From an uncultured Bacteroidia bacterium (lineage in GTDB: Bacteria; Bacteroidota; Bacteroidia; Bacteroidales; UBA932), in assembly GCA_902790635.1 (NCBI GenBank), contig CADASN010000008.1, positions 1 to 64,000 of the forward strand: a stretch of 64,000 nt of DNA. The letters run 5' to 3'. The position numbers were made by a program, and so were the translations under genes. The notes below the pieces were generated by a model. It had not been told where the DNA came from. It did not search any database and saw nothing but the letters and a program-made list of their open reading frames with translations. Shown in pieces: positions 52,334 through 61,418 of this stretch; the stretch's first letter is position 1, and every line of letters begins with the position of its first letter.

Positions 52334-52341
52334 TATATTTG
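52334..52341 (+). promoter_or_regulatory. -7 box (TATATTTG) for the SGNH hydrolase pair
   Basis: A perfect TAnnTTTG match ending 20 bp before the ATG at 52362, in the 129-bp gap between divergent genes. Confidence 0.6.
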
Positions 52342-52361
52342 TACAACGATAACAAACCGAT

Positions 52362-53069
52362 ATGCTCAGACGAATCGTACTCCTGTCGCTGGCGCTCTGC
52401 TGTGCGCTTCCCCTGTGCGGCCAGATGGCCGACAGGGCTGTCTATCTGGATGACCTGAAGGTCCAGCTGGGGGCCAGGTGGCCGGACAACAAGACGGTCA
52501 ATGTCGTCTTCCACGGTCACAGCGTCCCGGCGGGCTATGCCCGGACGCCCGTGGTGAATACCCTGCACGCTTATCCGCACCTGACGCTCTGCGGCTTGAA
52601 AGAGCGCTATCCCAACGCCGTGATCAACGTCATCACGACGGCGATCGGCGGTGAGCAGTCGGAGCAGGGTGCGGCACGCTTCGAAGCGGAAGTGCTGACT
52701 CACCGGCCGGACGTGCTGCTCATCGATTATGCGCTCAACGACAGGACGATCGGCCTGGAGCGGAGCGAAAAGGCCTGGCGGCAGATGATCGAGGCAGCGC
52801 TCGCCCGCGGCGTGAAAGTCATCCTGCTCACGCCGACCCCGGACCTGAGCGAGGATATCCTCGCGGAAGGGGGGCGTCTGGCAGCGCACGCGGATCTGAT
52901 CCGCCGCCTGGCGGCGGAATACCATGTCGGCCTCGCGGACGTGTACAAGGCGTTCCGTGCGAGGGCCCTGGCGGGGGAAAACATCTCCCTGTATATGAGC
53001 CAGGTCAACCATCCCAACGCCTTGGGCCACAGCGTTGCAGCGGCCGAGATCCTGCCCTGGTTCTTCTAA
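52362..53069 (+). CDS. SGNH/GDSL hydrolase, exported
   Basis: A 235-residue esterase-like protein with a signal peptide (LRRIVLLSLALCCALPLCG). The nucleophile block reads VFHGHSVPAG (GHS in place of GDS), the oxyanion blocks are TAIGGEQSEQG and IDYALNDRT, and the catalytic Asp/His block is QVNHPNALGHSV. It may remove acetyl groups from a polysaccharide. It is followed after 49 bp by a second SGNH gene. Confidence 0.88.
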   Translation: MLRRIVLLSLALCCALPLCGQMADRAVYLDDLKVQLGARWPDNKTVNVVFHGHSVPAGYARTPVVNTLHAYPHLTLCGLKERYPNAVINVITTAIGGEQSEQGAARFEAEVLTHRPDVLLIDYALNDRTIGLERSEKAWRQMIEAALARGVKVILLTPTPDLSEDILAEGGRLAAHADLIRRLAAEYHVGLADVYKAFRARALAGENISLYMSQVNHPNALGHSVAAAEILPWFF

Positions 53070-53118
53070 CCGCACCGGCCGGCCCGTCCCCTTTTCCTGC
53101 TTCCAAACCATCAACGAT

Positions 53119-53841
53119 ATGAGAACCACCCTCACCCTTCTACTCGTAGCGGCCGCCCTGGCACTGCCGCTCACCGCCCAGGCGCAGGAGCGCCTCCACC
53201 GCATGTCCGATCCCGCTTTCCAGGCTCCGGAGCACATCCGTGATGCTTCGTTGTATGGCAAGACGCTGGTCATCTTCGGCGACAGCTATGTCCAGAATCA
53301 TGTCCGTCCCATCGAGGAGACCTGGCACTACAAGCTGGCAGCCAAGTACAACATGGAATACCGCAACTTCGGCTGGAACGGCAACTGCGTAGCTTACGAC
53401 CGTACGGCGGAGAACTTCGGCCCGGCGATGTATGAGCGCTACAAAGTCCTGCCCGAACATGCGGACTATGTGATCGTCTGTGCCGGCCACAACGATGCGA
53501 CCCGGATGATGTACAGCGGCGAGGGGACGGATGTCTTCCGCGAGAAGTTGAAAGTCCTCTGCGAGGCGCTGATCCACAAGTATCCCGGCGCCAAGCTCTG
53601 CTTTGTCACACCCTGGGCGGTGCCGCGCCCGATGTTCCCGGAGATGACCGCTGTCCTGCTGGAGGTCTGCGGCTCCTACAGCATCCCGGTCTTTGACGCC
53701 ACCCGCAACAGCGGCATCTATGTGATGGACGAGAACTTCCGCTCCATCTATTTCCAGTCAGCCGGCGATACGGCGCATCTCAATGCGGCCGGCCACGATC
53801 TCTTCATGCCCAAGATGGAGCATTTCCTTCTGGGACTCTGA
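53119..53841 (+). CDS. SGNH/GDSL hydrolase, exported (second)
   Basis: A 240-residue esterase-like protein with a signal peptide (MRTTLTLLLVAAALALPLTA). Block I is VIFGDSYVQNH, then FGWNGNCVAYD, VCAGHNDAT, and the Asp/His block SAGDTAHLNAAGHDLF. A different subfamily from the preceding protein. The start at 53119 begins the signal peptide; the frame extends upstream only into the previous gene. It converges with the methionine-sulfoxide reductase gene 3 bp away. Confidence 0.88.
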   Translation: MRTTLTLLLVAAALALPLTAQAQERLHRMSDPAFQAPEHIRDASLYGKTLVIFGDSYVQNHVRPIEETWHYKLAAKYNMEYRNFGWNGNCVAYDRTAENFGPAMYERYKVLPEHADYVIVCAGHNDATRMMYSGEGTDVFREKLKVLCEALIHKYPGAKLCFVTPWAVPRPMFPEMTAVLLEVCGSYSIPVFDATRNSGIYVMDENFRSIYFQSAGDTAHLNAAGHDLFMPKMEHFLLGL

Positions 53842-53844
53842 TTC

Positions 53845-54285
53845 TTACACCAGCGCGGCGATGCGCTCCAGCCAGCAGCGGTCGGTCTCGTCGAACGTGG
53901 CCAGCTCGCGGCTGTCGATATCCAGCACGGCCGTGACCGTCCCGTCCCGCAGGAGCGGGACGACGATCTCGCTGCGGGATTCGCTGGAGCAGGCAATGTG
54001 GCCCGGGAACTCCTCCACGTCGGGTACGACGACGGTCTCCGCCCGCTGCCAGGAGGTCCCGCAGACACCCCGCCCCCGGGCGATCCGGGTGCAGGCCACC
54101 GGCCCCTGGAAGGGCCCCAGGACCAATTCGTTGTCGCATACGCGGTAGAATCCCGTCCACCAGAAACCCATCTCGCGGTGCAGCAGCGCCGCGAGGTTGG
54201 CCATCCGGGCGATTCCGTCCGGCTCGCCTGCAAGCAGGGACTCGGCCTGCGCGAGCAGGGTCCGGTATTTTTCTTCTTTTTCCAT
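53845..54285 (-). CDS. msrC: Free methionine-(R)-sulfoxide reductase (GAF domain)
   Basis: Reduces free methionine-R-sulfoxide. The 146-residue GAF-domain protein has the three redox cysteines at 65, 75 and 99, spacing 10 and 24, identical to that of the E. coli enzyme (84/94/118), in the contexts VACTRIARGRGVCGTSW and GHIACSSESRSEIVVP. A stand-alone gene between two convergent or divergent neighbours. Confidence 0.95.
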   Translation of the reverse strand: MEKEEKYRTLLAQAESLLAGEPDGIARMANLAALLHREMGFWWTGFYRVCDNELVLGPFQGPVACTRIARGRGVCGTSWQRAETVVVPDVEEFPGHIACSSESRSEIVVPLLRDGTVTAVLDIDSRELATFDETDRCWLERIAALV

Positions 54286-54378
54286 CTTATTAATCTTTGA
54301 TTATTCTTTTTGCTATTCTCTTCCGCCGAAGATAATAATTCTTCGCGGGATCGCTGGCAGAAAAAGAAGCGTTTTTAT

Positions 54379-54386
54379 TATATTTG
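54379..54386 (+). promoter_or_regulatory. -7 box (TATATTTG) for the sugar-use cluster
   Basis: A perfect TAnnTTTG match 18 bp before the GH106 ATG at 54405. It is the only promoter-like box before the next four same-strand genes. Confidence 0.6.
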
Positions 54387-54404
54387 ACTAAAAATGATAG
54401 GCTA

Positions 54405-56729
54405 ATGAAAACACGGGGACCTTTTTTTACCACCTTGAAAATGCTAAATGGTCTGGTGATCAGCATCTTATGTATCACACTGACCAACTGTACGCCTCGC
54501 GCGGAGAAAGAATTGATGGCTGCTTTCGAGAACCCGCCGCAGACGGCCAAACCCGTGATTATCTGGCAATGGATGGACGGCTGGGTGACGAAGGAGGGGA
54601 TCACTCATGACCTGGAGGCATTTGCCGCTGCCGGTCTCGGCGGAGTGCAGAATTTCCAGGTGGGCGGCCCTGCGCAGACGGATTTCGTGCGCGAGGGTTG
54701 CACCATCGGTTCGCCCGAGTGGCAGGAGCTGATGCGCTTCGCCATGCAGGAATGCGCTCGGCTGGGCCTGACTTTCGGCACGCACAACTGCCCTGGCTGG
54801 TCGTCGAGCGCCTACCCGGACGTGACGCCTGAATATTCGATGCTGGAGCTGGTCTGGACGCAGACGCGCCTGCCGGCTGGGAAGCGCAGCGTCCGTCTCC
54901 CGCAGCCGCAGGAGCGCCTGGGCTTCTACCGCGACATCTGCGTGCTGGCCTTGCCTGCCGGGCAGGAAATCTCCGAGGGCATGGTGGACCTGAGCACGGC
55001 CATGAAGCCGGACGGTACCCTGTCCTGGGACGGGGGCGGATCGGCGTGGGATATCTATCGCTTCGGTTACACGACGCTGAACAAGCGGGACGACAGCACC
55101 TCGCCCCGCTCCGGTGCGGGCCTGGAGTGCGACAAGATGAGCCGGGAGGCCGTGAAGCGCTTCTGGGACGGCTACCCGACGATGATCCTGAATCTGGCCG
55201 GCGACCTGGCCGGGAAGACCCTGGTCAATTTCGAAATCGACAGCTATGAGCAGAAGAGCCAGAGTTGGACGCCGCTGATGGAGCAGGAGTTCGAAGCCCG
55301 GCGCGGCTATCGCCTGCGTCAGTGGCTGCCCGTGCTGGCCGGACGGACGTTGGAGAGCGCGGAGCGCAGCGCACAGTTCCTGACGGACTGGAAGGCCACC
55401 ATCGAGGACCTGTTCGCGGAGAACTACTACGCCTATATGTCCGAGCTCGTGAAGCAGACCCCTGGCATGCGCCTGCTGATCCAGCCCTACGGCGAACCGC
55501 TCGATCCGGAGAAAGTGGTCACGCAGGATGAGGACTTCATCATCTGCGGCGAGTTCTGGACCAACCCTTCCGACTGGGGCGGGCGCAGCATTTACCAGAT
55601 GTCCGACCTGGCGCACAAGCTGGGCCGCCGCGAGGTCTACGCCGAAGGCTTCACCTGCTGGCCGCTCAATGCCTGGGAGGACGATCCGAACAGCCTGAAG
55701 GTCATCGCGGACCGGGTGTTCTGCGTCGGCATCAACCGCCTGATGCTCCACGCCGGGGCCGCCAATCCCTGGCCGTGGGCCGAACCCGGGATGACCTTCG
55801 GCAAATGGGGCACGCAGTTCACGCCCGGCAACACCTGGTGGAAGGCCGGCGGCGCGCGGGAGCTCTACCGCTATTTCGCGCAGTGCCAGGCCCTGCTGCA
55901 GCGCGGCGACTTCGTGGACAACTGCATCGAAGGAGACCTGTGGTGGATGCACCGCCGCGAGGGCGACATCGACATCTGGTTCCTCTCCAACCAGACGGAT
56001 GCCCCGATGGCCGTGCAGCAGGCATTTGCCCAGGGACTGCAGCTGGACGCACACGGATCCGAGTTTGTCGTCACGAAGGCCGGCAAGCGCCTGCCCGTCA
56101 CGCTGCATCCCGGCGGTGTCCGCTCCGCGTTCGCATCCTCCGGCAGCACGCCGCTTGACGGCGCCTGGACGGTGGATTTCCCCGAAGGGGCCGGGGCACC
56201 AGCTCAAATCGTGCTCGACACGCTGACTGACTGGAAGGAACATACCGAGCCCGGCGTGCGGTATTTCTCCGGCACGGCGACCTACCACAAGAGCTTCCAG
56301 TACCACAAGGAGGGCGGCCGCGTCTGGCTGGACCTCGGCGAGGTGCAGAACATGGCGCAGGTGACGCTCAACGGCCGCGAGCTCGGCATCCTCTGGCATG
56401 CTCCCTTCTCCGTGGACGTGACGGATGCGCTGCATGACGGCGACAACGAACTGGAAATCCGTGTCACGAACCTCTGGGTCAACCGGATGATCGGTGACGA
56501 ATTCGAGCCGGACGACGTGGTCTGGGGAGAGCCTGCGCGCTATGGCTATGCCCCGGGCAGTCCGCTCATCGGGAGCACGATGAAGGAGGTCCCGGAGTGG
56601 CTGGAGAAGAACCAGCCCCGCCCCTCGCAGGGCCGGCACGCCGTCATCAGCTACAAGTTCTTCAGCCAGTACGCCCCGCTGCACCCCTCCGGCCTGCTCG
56701 GCCCGGTGGTGCTGACTCACGGCAGGTAA
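54405..56729 (+). CDS. GH106-like glycoside hydrolase (alpha-L-rhamnosidase family)
   Basis: A 774-residue secreted or lipid-anchored enzyme (signal with LTNC at about residue 28). The start of the mature part, IIWQWMDGWVTKEGITHDLE, followed by AFAAAGLGGVQNFQ, is the GH106 signature; later segments FGTHNCPGWSSSAYPDV, NFEIDSYEQKSQSW and AEGFTCWPLNAWEDDP hold the likely acidic residues. The C-terminal 120 residues form a GH2-like jelly-roll (ELEIRVTNLWVNRMIGDEFE). Substrate is likely a rhamnose-containing glycan. It heads a four-gene plus-strand cluster. Confidence 0.87.
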   Translation: MKTRGPFFTTLKMLNGLVISILCITLTNCTPRAEKELMAAFENPPQTAKPVIIWQWMDGWVTKEGITHDLEAFAAAGLGGVQNFQVGGPAQTDFVREGCTIGSPEWQELMRFAMQECARLGLTFGTHNCPGWSSSAYPDVTPEYSMLELVWTQTRLPAGKRSVRLPQPQERLGFYRDICVLALPAGQEISEGMVDLSTAMKPDGTLSWDGGGSAWDIYRFGYTTLNKRDDSTSPRSGAGLECDKMSREAVKRFWDGYPTMILNLAGDLAGKTLVNFEIDSYEQKSQSWTPLMEQEFEARRGYRLRQWLPVLAGRTLESAERSAQFLTDWKATIEDLFAENYYAYMSELVKQTPGMRLLIQPYGEPLDPEKVVTQDEDFIICGEFWTNPSDWGGRSIYQMSDLAHKLGRREVYAEGFTCWPLNAWEDDPNSLKVIADRVFCVGINRLMLHAGAANPWPWAEPGMTFGKWGTQFTPGNTWWKAGGARELYRYFAQCQALLQRGDFVDNCIEGDLWWMHRREGDIDIWFLSNQTDAPMAVQQAFAQGLQLDAHGSEFVVTKAGKRLPVTLHPGGVRSAFASSGSTPLDGAWTVDFPEGAGAPAQIVLDTLTDWKEHTEPGVRYFSGTATYHKSFQYHKEGGRVWLDLGEVQNMAQVTLNGRELGILWHAPFSVDVTDALHDGDNELEIRVTNLWVNRMIGDEFEPDDVVWGEPARYGYAPGSPLIGSTMKEVPEWLEKNQPRPSQGRHAVISYKFFSQYAPLHPSGLLGPVVLTHGR

Positions 56730-56762
56730 AAGAAAAAGTAACATTGCACAAAACCACGGATT

Positions 56763-58136
56763 ATGACCGGATCATACAACAAGGGATTCATTTATTTCAT
56801 CTGCCTCGTGTCGGCGATGGGCGGCCTGCTGTTCGGCTACGACTGGGTCGTGATCGGCGGGGCGGTCAAGTTTTACGAACAATTCTTCGGCCTGGGCGGG
56901 AACCCGGTCCTGCAGGGCATCGCCACGAGCGCAGCCCTGGTAGGCTGCATGGTGGGCGCGCTGACGGCGGGTGCGCTGGCGGACCGCTATGGCCGCAAGC
57001 CGCTCCTGATGGTCGCGGCCGTGCTTTTCACGGTCAGTGCCATCGCCACGGGCCTGTTCAATGACTTCTGGCTCTTCTGCATCGCGCGCCTCGTGGGCGG
57101 TGTGGGGATCGGCCTCGCGTCGGCCATCTCGCCGATGTACATTGCCGAAGTGTCGCCTTCGGACGTGCGCGGACGGCTGGTGAGCCTCAACCAGATGACC
57201 ATCGTGCTGGGCATCCTGGCGGCGCAGGTTGCGAACTGGGCGATCGCCCGGCCGGATGTCGGCGGACAGATCGATCCGTGGAATATCGAGATGGGCTGGC
57301 GCTGGATGTTCTGGGCGGAGACCGTCCCTGCGGCCGCTTTCCTTGTCCTGTCCTTCTTCATCCCGGAGAGTCCGCGCTGGACGGCGCTCAATGACCGCGT
57401 CGCGCAGGCGCGTTCCGTCCTTTCCCGCGTAGGCGGGGAGGCTTACGCCGAAGGCGAACTGGCGGCCATCGCCGCTTCCGTGGCAGACGCCCCGGAGAGC
57501 AAGGCCGGCCTGAAGGAGCTTTTCCGCAAACGCTACGCGCGGGTCCTGGCGCTCGGCATCATCATCGCCGTCTTCCAGCAGTGGTGCGGCACCAACGTGA
57601 TCTTCATCTACGCGCAGGAGGTCTTCGCCGGAGCGGGCTACACGGTCAGCGAGGCCTTCCTCAATATCATCGTGACGGGCATTGCGAACGTCATCTTCAC
57701 GATCCTGGCCCTGCAGGTCGTGGACCGCTGGGGCCGGCGCAAGCTGATGCTGCTGGGTTCGGGCGGACTCGCCCTGATCTATCTGGTCATGGGCCTGTGC
57801 TTCCGCGCGGGTGTGACGGGCATCGTGATGGTGCTGCTGACGGTGGCGGCCATCGCTTGCTATGCGATGACGCTGGCCCCCGTGACCTGGGTGCTCCTGT
57901 CGGAGATCTTCCCCAACCGCGTGCGCGGTATCGCGATGGCGGTCTGCACCTTTGCCCTGTGGGTGGGCAGCTGCACGCTGACCTTCGCCTTCCCGTCGAT
58001 GAACGCGGCACTGGGCTGCAGCGGCAGTTTCCTGATCTATGCCGCCATCTGCCTGTGCGGCTTCCTGTATTTCCTCAAGGCCTGTCCGGAGACCAAGGGC
58101 AAGAGCCTTGAACAACTTGAAAATGAATTGCAGTAA
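56763..58136 (+). CDS. Sugar porter family MFS transporter
   Basis: A 457-residue, 12-helix inner-membrane proton/sugar symporter. Family signatures are GGLLFGYDWVVIGGA in the first helix, ADRYGRKPLLM, the ISPMYIAEVSPSDVRGRLV motif, PESPRW before the central loop, and DRWGRRKLML. The context with GH106 and GH35 enzymes suggests rhamnose, galactose or a related sugar, but the sequence does not fix it. It lies 33 bp after the GH106 gene and 1 bp before the DUF5107 gene. Confidence 0.93.
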   Translation: MTGSYNKGFIYFICLVSAMGGLLFGYDWVVIGGAVKFYEQFFGLGGNPVLQGIATSAALVGCMVGALTAGALADRYGRKPLLMVAAVLFTVSAIATGLFNDFWLFCIARLVGGVGIGLASAISPMYIAEVSPSDVRGRLVSLNQMTIVLGILAAQVANWAIARPDVGGQIDPWNIEMGWRWMFWAETVPAAAFLVLSFFIPESPRWTALNDRVAQARSVLSRVGGEAYAEGELAAIAASVADAPESKAGLKELFRKRYARVLALGIIIAVFQQWCGTNVIFIYAQEVFAGAGYTVSEAFLNIIVTGIANVIFTILALQVVDRWGRRKLMLLGSGGLALIYLVMGLCFRAGVTGIVMVLLTVAAIACYAMTLAPVTWVLLSEIFPNRVRGIAMAVCTFALWVGSCTLTFAFPSMNAALGCSGSFLIYAAICLCGFLYFLKACPETKGKSLEQLENELQ

Positions 58137-58137
58137 G

Positions 58138-61100
58138 ATGGTCAAAGCCTGGAGAGAAACGGTCGTCATCCCGACCTATGAGGCCGGAGCGCCGGAGAAG
58201 AATCCGATTTTCCTGGAGAAACGCGTCTATCAGGGGAGCAGCGGCGTGGTCTATCCCTATCCCGTGATCGAGTCCATTGCGGACGAGAAACACGACAAGG
58301 CCTACCAGGCCGTCTGGCTGGAGAACGAGTATATCAAAGTCATGATCCTGCCGGAGCTTGGCGGACGCGTGCAGATGGCCTACGACAAGATCGCGCAGCG
58401 GCATTTCATCTACTACAACCAGGTGATCAAGCCGGCCCTGGTGGGTCTGGCGGGCCCCTGGATCAGCGGCGGCATCGAGTTCAACTGGCCGCAGCACCAC
58501 CGCCCGAGCACCTTCATGCCCGTGGACTGCACGATCGAGGAGCATCCGGACGGGAGCGTCACGGTGTGGTGCAACGAGATGGAGCGGATGTTCCACCAGC
58601 GTGCCCAGGCAGGCTTCACGCTGCGTCCCGGCTGCGCGTACCTGGAGATCCGCGGCATCCTCTCGAACCGGTCCGAACTGCCCCAGACCTTCCTGTGGTG
58701 GGCCAATCCGGCGGTGCACGTGAACGATGCCTACCAGAGCGTCTTTCCGCCGGACGTGAATGCCGTGTTCGACCACGGCAAGCGGGCGGTGAGCACTTTC
58801 CCCATCGCCACGGGGGTCTATTACAAGATGGACTACAGCGCCGGGGTGGACATCTCCAACTACAAGAACATCTACGTGCCGACTTCCTACATGATCGCCA
58901 AGTCGAAATATGATTTCGAGGGCGGCTACGAGAATGATACGCACGGCGGCATGCTGCACGTGGCGGACCACCGCTTCGCGCCGGGCAAGAAGCAGTGGAC
59001 CTGGGGGAACGGCGATTTCGGCCGCGCCTGGGACCGCAACCTCACCGACGAGGACGGCCCGTACATCGAACTGATGGCGGGCGTCTATACGGAGAACCAG
59101 CCGGATTTCAGCTGGCTGATGCCGGGCGAGGAGAAGTCATTCGTGCAGTATTTCTTCCCCTACCGGGAGCTGGGCGTCGTGAAGAACGCTTCCCGGGACG
59201 TGGTGCTCAACCTCGACCCTGCCGGTGCGGATGCGGCCCGCATCCGTGTGTTCACGACCTCACGTCAGGATCTGCGCATCGCGCTGACGGGTCCGGACGG
59301 GGCGGTGCTTTTCGAGCGCCAGCTCGTCCTGGGGCCGGAGCAGGTCTTCGACGAGACCGTGCCGACCGGCGGCGTGCCCTACGGGCAGCTGACGCTGCAG
59401 GCCGGGTCGCTGAGCTGGCATCCGGAGCCCGCCGACAGCGAGATCCCGCCGGCAGCGGAGGCGGCCCTGCGGCCGGAAGAGATCGCCACTTGCGAGCAGC
59501 TTTACCTCACGGGACTGCATCTGGAGCAGTACCGCCACGCGACCTGGAGTGCCAGGGATTACTATGAAGAAGCGCTGCGCCGCGATCCGCTCGATGTGCG
59601 CAACAACAACGCCCTGGGACTGTGGTACCTGCGCCGCGGACGCTTCGCACTGGCGGAGCCGTATCTCCGGACGGCCGTGAAGGTGCTGCAGAAGCGCAAT
59701 CTGAACCCTTACGACGGCGAGCCGCTCTACAACCTGGCGCTCTGCCTGCGGTATCAGGGATGCCTGTCCGAGGCCTATGACTGGTTCTGCAAGGCCGCAT
59801 GGAATGCCGCGTGGCAGGAACCGGCCTACCTGGCTTGCGCCCGCATCAGCTGTAGGGAAGGCCGCTGGGAGGACGCGCTCGGCGAGCTGGACCACGCCTT
59901 GTGGCGCGGCTGGCACAACCACCAGGCCCGCGCGCTCAAGGCTGCCGTGCTGCGCCGCCTGGGCCGCACGGACGAGGCTTCCGCCCTGATCGGCGAGTCG
60001 ATCGCGATCGACAAATTCAACTTCGGCTGCCTCTGGGTGCGTTGCCTGATGACGGGCAAGGGGCAGGATGCTTTCGCGCAGCTGATGCGCGGCGAGCCGG
60101 AGAACTACGACGAGATTGCGCTCGATTTCTGCGCCGCGGGCCTGTACGTCGAAGCCGACGCCCTCTGGGCCTTCGGCTCTTCGCGTCAGGCGCTCAGTGA
60201 GATGTCCTGCTACTACTGGAACTATTATCGTTCCTCCGCTCCGTCGCTTTGCGGCAGCCAGCCTCGCCAGACTTCCGGCTTCGCCGGACCCCTCCCGCCG
60301 CAAGGCGGCGGGCCCCTCCCTCTTACGAGCCGAGGGTGGCTACGGTCTGGCGAGGCTGCTGCCGTCGTCGCTCCACCGGAGGAACGACGGATTGCTTTCC
60401 CGAACCGCCTGGAGGCCATCGAGGTGCTGGGTGCGGCGGACGAAAAGGACGCGCGGGCGGCATGGCTGCTGGGCAACCTCTGGTACGACAAGCGCCAGTA
60501 CGAACCCGCAGAGGCCTGCTGGGAGCGCGCCGTAGCGGCGGATCCGGATTTCCCGGGCGCCTGGCGCTGCCTCGCACTCGTGCGCTACAACAAGCGCCGC
60601 GACATCCCCGGCGCCCTCGCCGCGATGGAGCGCGCCTACGCCCTCGACGAGTCCGACGCCCGCATCCTGATGGAGCTCGACCAGCTCTACAAAAAACTGG
60701 ACTACCCGGCGCAGGAGCGGCTGGACCGCCTGCAGGCCCATAGTGCGCAGGTGGAGAGCCGCGACGACCTGGTGCTCGAAGAGATCACCCTTCTCAACGA
60801 CCTCGGCCGCTATGAGGAGGCGCGGGAAAAGCTTGACGCCCACCGCTTCCATCCGTGGGAGGGTGGCGAAGGCAAGGTTCCGGCCCAGTACCAGCGCTGC
60901 CGCGTGGAAATGGCGAAGCGGGCGATGTCTGAAAAGCGCTGGGCGGACGCCATTGCGCTGCTGGAAGAGTGCCTCATCTACCCGGAGCATCTCGGCGAAG
61001 GGAAACTCTACGGGGCGCAGGAGCAGGATTTCCATTACTATCTGGGTTGCGCCTGGCAGGGTGCAGGCGATGCTTCAAAGGCCCGCGCTTGCTGGGAGCA

Positions 61101-61407
61101 GGGAGCCCGGGGCGACCTCAAGCCCGTGCCGGCGCTCTACTACAACGACGCCAAGCCCGAGAAGATTTATTACCAAGGCCTTTCCCTCGCAGCGCTGGGG
61201 CGCCGGGAGGAGGCGGAAGCCAAGTTCCGGATGCTGCTGGACTACGGCCGGGAGCATCGCGATGACGACGTGGTGATGGACTATTTCGCCGTATCCCTGC
61301 CCGATCTCGCCATCTGGGACGAAGACCTCAAGCTGCGCAATATTGCCCACTGCGACCTGATGGCCCGGCTGGGCCGGGAAGGGCTGGATTTGTTGGAAAA
61401 AGCTTAA
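58138..61407 (+). CDS. DUF5107 and tetratricopeptide protein with inserted repeat peptide
   Basis: A 1089-residue protein with no signal peptide. The N-terminal DUF5107 domain (residues about 30-330, with VMILPELGGRVQMAYDK and GPWISGGIEFNWPQHHRPST) is galactose-mutarotase-like and common in sugar clusters. Residues about 470-1060 carry TPR-like repeats (LYNLALCLRYQGCLSEAYDW; AAWLLGNLWYDKRQYEPAEA). Residues about 697-750, between CYYWNYYRS and PNRLEAIEVL, are encoded by palindromic element copy B and share GSQPRQTS and RGWLRSGEAAA with the TrmH protein. The ATG at 58138 follows the porter gene stop by 1 bp. Confidence 0.9.
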   Translation: MVKAWRETVVIPTYEAGAPEKNPIFLEKRVYQGSSGVVYPYPVIESIADEKHDKAYQAVWLENEYIKVMILPELGGRVQMAYDKIAQRHFIYYNQVIKPALVGLAGPWISGGIEFNWPQHHRPSTFMPVDCTIEEHPDGSVTVWCNEMERMFHQRAQAGFTLRPGCAYLEIRGILSNRSELPQTFLWWANPAVHVNDAYQSVFPPDVNAVFDHGKRAVSTFPIATGVYYKMDYSAGVDISNYKNIYVPTSYMIAKSKYDFEGGYENDTHGGMLHVADHRFAPGKKQWTWGNGDFGRAWDRNLTDEDGPYIELMAGVYTENQPDFSWLMPGEEKSFVQYFFPYRELGVVKNASRDVVLNLDPAGADAARIRVFTTSRQDLRIALTGPDGAVLFERQLVLGPEQVFDETVPTGGVPYGQLTLQAGSLSWHPEPADSEIPPAAEAALRPEEIATCEQLYLTGLHLEQYRHATWSARDYYEEALRRDPLDVRNNNALGLWYLRRGRFALAEPYLRTAVKVLQKRNLNPYDGEPLYNLALCLRYQGCLSEAYDWFCKAAWNAAWQEPAYLACARISCREGRWEDALGELDHALWRGWHNHQARALKAAVLRRLGRTDEASALIGESIAIDKFNFGCLWVRCLMTGKGQDAFAQLMRGEPENYDEIALDFCAAGLYVEADALWAFGSSRQALSEMSCYYWNYYRSSAPSLCGSQPRQTSGFAGPLPPQGGGPLPLTSRGWLRSGEAAAVVAPPEERRIAFPNRLEAIEVLGAADEKDARAAWLLGNLWYDKRQYEPAEACWERAVAADPDFPGAWRCLALVRYNKRRDIPGALAAMERAYALDESDARILMELDQLYKKLDYPAQERLDRLQAHSAQVESRDDLVLEEITLLNDLGRYEEAREKLDAHRFHPWEGGEGKVPAQYQRCRVEMAKRAMSEKRWADAIALLEECLIYPEHLGEGKLYGAQEQDFHYYLGCAWQGAGDASKARACWEQGARGDLKPVPALYYNDAKPEKIYYQGLSLAALGRREEAEAKFRMLLDYGREHRDDDVVMDYFAVSLPDLAIWDEDLKLRNIAHCDLMARLGREGLDLLEKA
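60228..60387 (+). repeat. In-frame palindromic element, copy B (inside the DUF5107 gene)
   Basis: A 160-bp inverted-repeat element. Outer arms TCGTTCCTCCG (60228-60238) and CGGAGGAACGA (60377-60387); inner core from GGCAGCCAGCCTCGCCAGAC (60253-60272) to GTCTGGCGAGGCTGCTGCC (60345-60363). Sub-hairpins TCCGGC/GCCGGA and CCGCC/GGCGG lie inside. Its coded peptide (GSQPRQTS ... GPLPLTSRGWLRSGEAAA) matches copy A at 7942-8143. The outer arms differ from those of copy A but still pair. Confidence 0.85.
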
Positions 61408-61418
61408 TTAACGATTTT

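Noticed and set aside
52233-53273. Upstream extension of the DUF389 frame to 53273
   Set aside because: The extension is antisense to an SGNH hydrolase with a signal peptide and motifs; the ATG at 52232 starts the conserved part.
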